From contig JAFKLS010000021.1 of assembly GCA_017304675.1 (NCBI GenBank), forward strand, positions 1-64,000: DNA of 64,000 nucleotides, written 5' to 3'. The translations under genes were made by a program, and so were the position numbers. The stretch is from Sphingobacteriia bacterium (GTDB lineage Bacteria > Bacteroidota > Bacteroidia > Chitinophagales > Chitinophagaceae). Shown one piece after another: positions 58,501-64,000 of the stretch. The notes beneath the pieces are model-generated. The model saw only the letters and a program-made list of their open reading frames with translations, made no database searches and was not told the origin of the DNA. How positions within the stretch are numbered: the first letter of the stretch is position 1; the number at the start of each line of letters is the position of its first letter.

Positions 58501-58835
58501 CTTCCATTCACACTCACTTTTGCAATTTTTCTGGCAAAATGAGTAATGGTCCAGAATAAAAATAAAATGGTGAAACCACTGCATAAGGCGCTCATGATAT
58601 TTACGGCCTTGGCAGCATTCATAGGATTATCTCCAAATAAAATAATAAAAAATCTTCCCAGCATTACAAATAAGGGAGCTCCCGGCGGATGCGGGATTTG
58701 CAACTTATAACAGCTACTCACAAATTCGCCGCAATCCCAAAAACTACCGCCTGCTTCGGCAGTGAGAATGTATACGGCACAAGCAATTAGTCCAACAATC
58801 CAACCTACAAGGTTATTCGTCTTTTTAAAATTCAT
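55542..58835 (-). CDS. DUF2723 (TMEM260-like) polytopic membrane protein, probable protein O-glycosyltransferase
   Basis: A 1097-residue membrane protein. The DUF2723 N-domain is diagnostic: [52 protein letters not shown], where the early Asp-Cys-Gly-Glu loop parallels the acidic loop of GT-C transferases. About 12-14 helices cover residues 10-700, and a soluble C-terminal part (from ~720) has [32 protein letters not shown] and TPR-like helices ([33 protein letters not shown]). The human relative TMEM260 is a protein O-mannosyltransferase (established for that protein); sugar transfer here is inferred. It is monocistronic, with a strong terminator. Confidence 0.9.
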   Translation of the reverse strand: [1097 protein letters not shown]

Positions 58836-58980
58836 GGTTTTGGCTTTTAGAGCGTGGCAAACATAACAAATTAGGCATTAGGTTTTAATATTAAAAGCCT
58901 AAGAAAACCAGTATTTGTTTTTTTAACAAAATTCTAAATTGTATATTAACGCACCTTAAACAAAATAATACCAAACCAAA

Positions 58981-60171
58981 ATGACCATTTCTGCACCAGC
59001 CGTTAAGCAACGTATTAACAGTATTGATGTTTTACGTGGCATAGTGATGATTATTATGGCGTTAGACCATATACGCGATTATTTGCATATACATGGTGCA
59101 GACGAAGACCCTACAAATATTACCACTACTACTCCTGCTTTATTTTTTACACGATTTATTACACATTATTGTGCTCCAATATTTGTTTTCCTGTCGGGCA
59201 CATCCATTTACCTGCAAGCCCTTCGAAAATCCAAAAAAGAATTATCCGTTTTTTTATTAAAAAGAGGGTTATGGCTTATGCTGGCAGAAATAGTAATTGT
59301 AAACTTATTAATGACTTTTAACCCTTTATACAACTTTCTTATACTGCAGGTAATTTGGGTTATAGGGTTATCTATGGTGTTGATGGCCGCTATTGTTTTT
59401 TTACCTTTTAGAGTTATCTTCTGGCTGGCAATAGTAATGGTGTTTACTCATAATTGGTTCGATAGGTTTTCTTATCCCAATCCCTTTCAGGTACCTTTCT
59501 GGTACGGATTGTTACACCAGCAATCTTTCTTTCAATATAACAAAACACATTTTGCAGGCGTTATGTACCCTTTAATTCCATGGGTGGGGGTAATGATGTT
59601 GGGTTACTGTCTTGGAGCCTGGTATCAACCAAACGCCAATGCTTTAAAACGGCAAAAAAAACTTTTGTATTTAGGCATTGCTGTCATTGTTTTTTTTATT
59701 GTTTTAAGATATGGGAATGTTTACGGAGACCCAAGCAAATGGAGCTTTCAGCCTAAAGGCACCATCTTTACCATTATTTCGTTTATTAATGTTGCCAAAT
59801 ATCCGCCATCACTATTGTATTTGTGTATTACACTTGGCCCGGCGCTGGTAATGCTTTCTTTATTGGAACGAACCAGGGCTGGCTGGACAAATATTGTGAG
59901 TGTATATGGCAGGGTTCCATTCTATTATTACCTCTGGCACTTTTTTTTAGCACACCTTATTACCGTAATTTTCTTTTTTGCATCAGGCAAGGGCACAAAA
60001 GATATTATTGACGTAAACGTACCTTTCCTGTTCAGGCCCCAGCATTGGGGGTTTCCCTTATGGGTGATTTATCTGGTATGGATGGGATTGATTATTGTGC
60101 TCTACCCGATATGCAAACGCTACGACAATTATAAGATGAACAATAAAAAATGGTGGTTGAGTTATTTGTAA
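58981..60171 (+). CDS. DUF1624/heparan-alpha-glucosaminide acetyltransferase-like membrane protein
   Basis: A 396-residue membrane protein with about 10 helices. The start RINSIDVLRGIVMIIMALDHIRDYLH (about 11-36) is the DUF1624/COG3503 signature, with the conserved Asp-His after the first helix. FMAHY-like RFITHYCAPIFVFLSGTSIYLQ and YPLIPWVGVMMLGYCLGAW follow. HGSNAT-type proteins transfer acetyl or other acyl groups across the membrane to sugars. The substrate is not indicated. The gene ends 3 bases before the convergent mutS. Confidence 0.88.
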   Translation: MTISAPAVKQRINSIDVLRGIVMIIMALDHIRDYLHIHGADEDPTNITTTTPALFFTRFITHYCAPIFVFLSGTSIYLQALRKSKKELSVFLLKRGLWLMLAEIVIVNLLMTFNPLYNFLILQVIWVIGLSMVLMAAIVFLPFRVIFWLAIVMVFTHNWFDRFSYPNPFQVPFWYGLLHQQSFFQYNKTHFAGVMYPLIPWVGVMMLGYCLGAWYQPNANALKRQKKLLYLGIAVIVFFIVLRYGNVYGDPSKWSFQPKGTIFTIISFINVAKYPPSLLYLCITLGPALVMLSLLERTRAGWTNIVSVYGRVPFYYYLWHFFLAHLITVIFFFASGKGTKDIIDVNVPFLFRPQHWGFPLWVIYLVWMGLIIVLYPICKRYDNYKMNNKKWWLSYL

Positions 60172-60174
60172 AGA

Positions 60175-62802
60175 TCATTTCAGCATTCCCTTAATTTCAT
60201 TCAGCTTCATTAATGCTTCAACAGGTGTTAATCGGTTAATATCAATTTCTGTTAACAACTTCCTGATATCATCAAATGTTTGGGAATGTGCATCGAAAAT
60301 AGAGAGCTGCATTTTCGATCCACTAATATTTTTAACAACCTCACTCAATTTTTCATTTTTCACTTTTAATTTTTCGCTTCCTTCTGCCTCTCTGCTATCT
60401 TCCAACTGCTTCAAAATTTCATTTGCCCTATCGATCAAACTCGGCGGCATTCCTGCCATCTTCGCAACATGAATACCAAAACTGTGAGTACTTCCTCCTG
60501 CTGCTAATTTTCGTAAAAAAATAATTTTATTGCCAACTTCCTTATTCGTTACATGATAATTTTTTACTCGCGGTAGTTTTTCTTCCAGCTCATTCAACTC
60601 ATGATAATGTGTTGCGAATAATGTTTTGGGTGTGAAAGAGGATTGATGCAAGAACTCCACAATACTCCATGCAATGGAAATGCCATCGTAAGTAGATGTT
60701 CCTCTTCCAATTTCATCCAACAATATCAGGCTACGTTTTGAAATATTATTGATGATACTTGCCGTTTCATTCATCTCTACCATGAAAGTGCTTTCTCCGC
60801 CACTTAAATTATCGCTGGCACCAACTCTTGTAAAGATTTTGTCTGTTAACGGAATCTTCGCAAACGCAGACGGAACAAAGCTTCCCATATGCGCCATTAA
60901 AGTATTGAGTGCAGTCTGACGAAGAATAGCGCTTTTACCACTCATGTTCGGACCGGTTAGAATAATGATTTGCTGCGAATCATTATCCAGTACAATATCG
61001 TTGGCTACATATACTTCGCCAACAGGGAGGGATATTTCAATAACAGGATGGCGGGAATCTTTCAACTCCAGTTCAAAACCTTCGTGCAGTTGCGGTTTTT
61101 TATAGTTATACTTCAGTGCATTTTCTGCAAAGCATAGCAAACAATCTAAATTGGCAATAATATTTCCATTCGTTTGAATGGGTTGAATATAGTCCTGCAA
61201 AGCATTAAGCAATGCATCATACAAACCCAGTTCAATAGTCATTATTTTATCTTCTGCACCGGTAATTTTTTCTTCGTACTCTTTTAATTCAGGCGTGATA
61301 TACCTTTCTGCATTGGCCAGTGTTTGTTTGCGAATCCAATCTGAAGGAACCTTGTTTTTATGAATGTTGGTTACTTCCAGATAATAACCAAAAACATTAT
61401 TGAATGAAATTTTTAAAGAACTGATCCCTGTTTTCTCCGCTTCTCTTTGCTGAATATTGATGAGATAATCTTTACCGCCACTCGCAATTTTTCTTAGCTC
61501 GTCTAATTCTGCATGAATGCCTTCTTTAATTACACCGCCTTTATTGGCAGCCACAGGAGGCGTTTCCACAATTTCATTTTGTATTTTTTGAAGAATGATT
61601 GAACATGTGTTCAATCCATCAGCCAAACGTTTGATGTAATTATTGGGAAGTGATGAACAGATGTTTTTGATAAGTTGCGTTTGCTGTAACCCCTTCGCCA
61701 GCAACATCACTTCCCGTGGGTTGATCTTCTTCATCGGAATCTTACTCACCAACCTTTCAATATCGCCGCATTGTTTAATGAATTGTATCAACTGATTTCG
61801 TGCATCTGCTTCTTTAATGAATATCTCAACAGCCTCTAATCGTTCATTGATTTTATTGATGTCTTTCAAAGGCAATACAGTCCAGCGTTTCATTAATCTT
61901 GCACCCATCGGACTCACTGTATGATCAATCACTTTCAACAAACTGTTCCCCTCACCGCCACCGCTGCTGATGATCTCTAAATTGCGAATGGTAAACCTGT
62001 CCATCCACAAAAAATCATCACGCTCTATTCTTTGAACAGAGGTTATATGTTGCAAATTAGGGTGCTCTGTTTCTTTAAGATAGTACAACACTGCGCCTGC
62101 CGCAACAATGCCACTGTGCATATTCTCAACACCATACCCTTTCAAAGAATGTGTTTGAAAATGTTTTAGTAAACTTTCCGTTGCAAAGGCTTCTTCAAAC
62201 ACCCAGCTTTCCAGAGTGTAGGTATAAAACTTCGTTCCGAATAATTCTTTGAATTGTTTCTGATGACTGCGTTGAAAAATAACCTCAGAAGGTTTTAAAC
62301 TCTGTAACAATTTATCAATGTATTCATCATCACCTTCAGCCACAAAGAATTCACCTGTAGAAATATCCAGAAAAGCCACCCCCAATATTTTTTCGCCAAA
62401 ATGAACAGCAGCTAAAAAATTATTGCTGTTATGTTCCAACAACTTATCATTCATGGCCACACCCGGCGTAATCATTTCGGTAACCCCCCGCTTAACAATG
62501 CCTTTTACCTGTTTAGGATCTTCTAACTGATCGCAAACAGCTACCCGGTAACCTGCTTTTACCAGTTTATGCAGGTAGGTATCTAAAGCGTGGTGTGGAA
62601 AGCCTGCCAGTTCTAATGAAGAAGCGGCTCCATTATTTCTTTTGGTTAAAGTGATTCCCAAAACAGCAGAGGCTTTAATGGCATCTTCACCAAATGTTTC
62701 GTAAAAATCTCCTACCCTGAACAATAAAATTGCATCGGGGTATTTTTGTTTGATAGCCCTGTGTTGCTGCATTAAAGGTGTATCTGCACTACTCTTTGCC
62801 AT
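60175..62802 (-). CDS. mutS: DNA mismatch repair protein MutS
   Basis: From ATG 62802 the product has 875 residues, the usual MutS length. The mismatch-reading motif GDFYETFGEDA has the Phe-Tyr-Glu (residues 33-35), as required for mismatch recognition. Domains I-IV follow, with clamp and lever helices at about 260-570. The ATPase shows Walker A GPNMSGKSAILRQ (about 617-629), Walker B LILLDEIGRGTSTYDG and the signature region THYHEL. An unusual low-complexity linker (EAEGSEKLKVKNEKLSEVV) precedes the C-terminal segment. The frame opens three codons earlier at TTG. MutL is not in this window. Confidence 0.97.
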   Translation of the reverse strand: MAKSSADTPLMQQHRAIKQKYPDAILLFRVGDFYETFGEDAIKASAVLGITLTKRNNGAASSLELAGFPHHALDTYLHKLVKAGYRVAVCDQLEDPKQVKGIVKRGVTEMITPGVAMNDKLLEHNSNNFLAAVHFGEKILGVAFLDISTGEFFVAEGDDEYIDKLLQSLKPSEVIFQRSHQKQFKELFGTKFYTYTLESWVFEEAFATESLLKHFQTHSLKGYGVENMHSGIVAAGAVLYYLKETEHPNLQHITSVQRIERDDFLWMDRFTIRNLEIISSGGGEGNSLLKVIDHTVSPMGARLMKRWTVLPLKDINKINERLEAVEIFIKEADARNQLIQFIKQCGDIERLVSKIPMKKINPREVMLLAKGLQQTQLIKNICSSLPNNYIKRLADGLNTCSIILQKIQNEIVETPPVAANKGGVIKEGIHAELDELRKIASGGKDYLINIQQREAEKTGISSLKISFNNVFGYYLEVTNIHKNKVPSDWIRKQTLANAERYITPELKEYEEKITGAEDKIMTIELGLYDALLNALQDYIQPIQTNGNIIANLDCLLCFAENALKYNYKKPQLHEGFELELKDSRHPVIEISLPVGEVYVANDIVLDNDSQQIIILTGPNMSGKSAILRQTALNTLMAHMGSFVPSAFAKIPLTDKIFTRVGASDNLSGGESTFMVEMNETASIINNISKRSLILLDEIGRGTSTYDGISIAWSIVEFLHQSSFTPKTLFATHYHELNELEEKLPRVKNYHVTNKEVGNKIIFLRKLAAGGSTHSFGIHVAKMAGMPPSLIDRANEILKQLEDSREAEGSEKLKVKNEKLSEVVKNISGSKMQLSIFDAHSQTFDDIRKLLTEIDINRLTPVEALMKLNEIKGMLK

Positions 62803-62820
62803 GGGCAACAAATATAATTG

Positions 62821-62849
62821 AAGCCCCCTAACCCCTTGAAGGGGGAATT
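62821..62849. repeat. Short GC-rich intergenic palindrome
   Basis: AAGCCCCCTAACCCCTTGAA followed by GGGGGAATT: CCCCTT and GAAGGGG/AGGGGG are inverted. Similar CCCCCTAACCCC...AGGGGG elements are frequent between genes in Bacteroidota (general knowledge). It might also act as a weak terminator; no T run supports it. Confidence 0.55.
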
Positions 62850-63062
62850 AAGATTGTGGACAAATAATTACTGTTTTTTTGAGGTTGTTGGCGAGAAATC
62901 TACACGCTTACGGTCATTCCAAAATCTATTTGGAATCTTATAATAAGAGTTGAAATTCTGGATAATGCTTCACATTTTCAGGATGACGTATTGAGTTATC
63001 GGCATTACAAATTTCAAAACATCATCCATACAAATTATATTTGAGTTGATTAAAGCCAACAT

Positions 63063-64000
63063 ATGAAAAAACACCTGCTGCCTGGAATTTGCACAATTAT
63101 CTCCATAGTTTTTACATCATCTGCTTTTTGTCAAAATGAAAAAGTGGAAACCAATATCAAGAAGCTCATGGAGCAATACAAGATAGTGGGTGTTTCTACT
63201 GTAGTTGTTAAGCATAACAAAATAGTGTATACGCATTCTTTCGGAATGAAAGATGTTGAACATAATATTCCTTTAAGTGATAGTGATATTTTCAGAATTG
63301 CTTCCATTTCAAAATCTTTTTCAGCAACATCTATCATGCAACTGGTAGATGCCGGTAAGCTTTCATTGAACGATGATGTAAGCAACCTGATAGGGTTCAC
63401 TGTTCGCAATCCGAAATATCCGGATATTCCCATCACTTTAAAAATGTTGTTATCTCACACATCAAGTGTGAATGACAGTCAGGGTTATTTTAGTTTCGAT
63501 GCTATTAATCCTTCTAAGAATCCTGATTACGCAAAATGTTATAACAATTATGCTCCGGGTAAAGGATATCAATATTGCAATTTGAATTTTAATATGGTTG
63601 GAGCAATCATTGAAAAAGCTTCAGGTGAACGTTTTGATGTATATGTAAAAAATCATGTTTTACAACCTTTGCATGTGTATGGCGGCTATTGCGTGGATTC
63701 ACTAAATAAAGACCTCTTTGTAACATTATACGATTTCGATTCAACCCAACAAAAATTTGTTCCACAACCCATGGCATATAATCCGCGAAGTGACGACATT
63801 AAAAATTACCGGTTCGGTTACAGCACTCCTGTTTTTTCACCAACAGGTGGCATGAAAATTTCTGCAACAGGTTTAGCCAAAATCATGATGATGCATATGA
63901 ATCATGGCAAATATGATGGCGTGAGCATTATGTCTTCAAAAAATTCCAAGCTAATGCAAAAGAAAATTTCGGAAGAAGAGGGATATGCTCTTGCCATGAT
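63063..64000 (+). CDS. Serine hydrolase, beta-lactamase class C family (cut by window end)
   Basis: The 5' 312 codons of a gene that is open to the window end. Residues 1-23 are a signal peptide (ending SSAFCQ), so the enzyme is exported. The class C/esterase nucleophile motif SxxK is ISKS with RIASISKSF at about residue 80, and the YxN motif is YCN (in GYQYCNLNFNMVG, about 181). MLLSHTSSV is another typical block. Such proteins hydrolyse beta-lactams, esters or D-amino-acid peptides; the K/HxG motif lies beyond the end and cannot be checked. Confidence 0.9.
   Translation, partial: MKKHLLPGICTIISIVFTSSAFCQNEKVETNIKKLMEQYKIVGVSTVVVKHNKIVYTHSFGMKDVEHNIPLSDSDIFRIASISKSFSATSIMQLVDAGKLSLNDDVSNLIGFTVRNPKYPDIPITLKMLLSHTSSVNDSQGYFSFDAINPSKNPDYAKCYNNYAPGKGYQYCNLNFNMVGAIIEKASGERFDVYVKNHVLQPLHVYGGYCVDSLNKDLFVTLYDFDSTQQKFVPQPMAYNPRSDDIKNYRFGYSTPVFSPTGGMKISATGLAKIMMMHMNHGKYDGVSIMSSKNSKLMQKKISEEEGYALAM

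Overview
The window looks like chromosomal DNA of a low-GC Bacteroidota, most likely a Chitinophagaceae-type bacterium (lineage inferred, not searched). Pointers are a TonB-dependent receptor with a carboxypeptidase-like N-terminal domain, type III glutamine synthetase, a DUF2723/TMEM260-like membrane protein, near absence of Shine-Dalgarno sequences, and two promoters of the Bacteroidota TTTG-N19/20-TAnnTTTG type (upstream of an ArsR gene and of pckA). I see no rRNA, tRNA, CRISPR array, insertion sequence or phage gene.

Layout. (1) 1-1750 is a small accessory array: same-strand small genes, including a PIN-family toxin-antitoxin pair, separated by three copies of a ~145-165 bp repeat with inverted ends (one copy truncated). 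It resembles an integron-type cassette array without a visible integrase. A NudK-type Nudix hydrolase and a DUF4406 protein follow. (2) 3221-4934 is a soluble GAF histidine kinase and a stand-alone receiver protein. (3) 5272-18029 is a sulfate assimilation locus: a siroheme-synthase/TauE fusion, a TonB-dependent receptor, ferredoxin-type sulfite reductase, cobA, cysN, cysD and an APS-type cysH. A shared operator CTAY-N7-RTAG precedes the genes or operons of this locus, and an unrelated ArsR-SRPBCC-SRPBCC operon is embedded in it. (4) 18179-26874 carries all four enzymes of trans-4-hydroxyproline catabolism (epimerase, FAD dehydrogenase, DHDPS-family deaminase, semialdehyde dehydrogenase), interleaved with a PqqB-like hydrolase, a DUF433/DUF5615 pair, a GH130-like protein and a sterol-desaturase-family protein.

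(5) 26941-43351 is mostly housekeeping: a GYF_2 protein, a carboxy-terminal processing protease, peptidoglycan recycling (BadF-type kinase and MurQ), pckA, a GlcD-type oxidase, a beta-barrel protein, LOG protein, sodium:solute symporter, O-methyltransferase, LysM glucosaminidase, hpt, a vWA protein and an ABC-F ATPase. (6) 43371-47364 is the least explained part: a zinc-ribbon protein with a 45-residue membrane peptide on the minus strand, then a six-gene plus-strand cluster with three divergent DUF2589-type paralogues, a 70-residue double-CxxC protein, a small protein of unknown function and a protein with a papain-like Cys-His-Asp arrangement. Upstream lie three phased 10-bp repeats, and a 14-bp hairpin sits between the first two genes. 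This is my best candidate for an undescribed system. (7) 47354-64000 has FKBP, a lipoprotein, an aldo/keto reductase, glutamine synthetase III, a small exported protein, a MoxR-like AAA plus vWA pair, the DUF2723 protein, a DUF1624-type acyltransferase, mutS, and a class C beta-lactamase-like hydrolase cut by the window end.

Many usable start codons lie inside longer open frames that begin at TTG or GTG. I chose ATG starts where the domain, a signal peptide or an operator position supported them, and say so in the entries.
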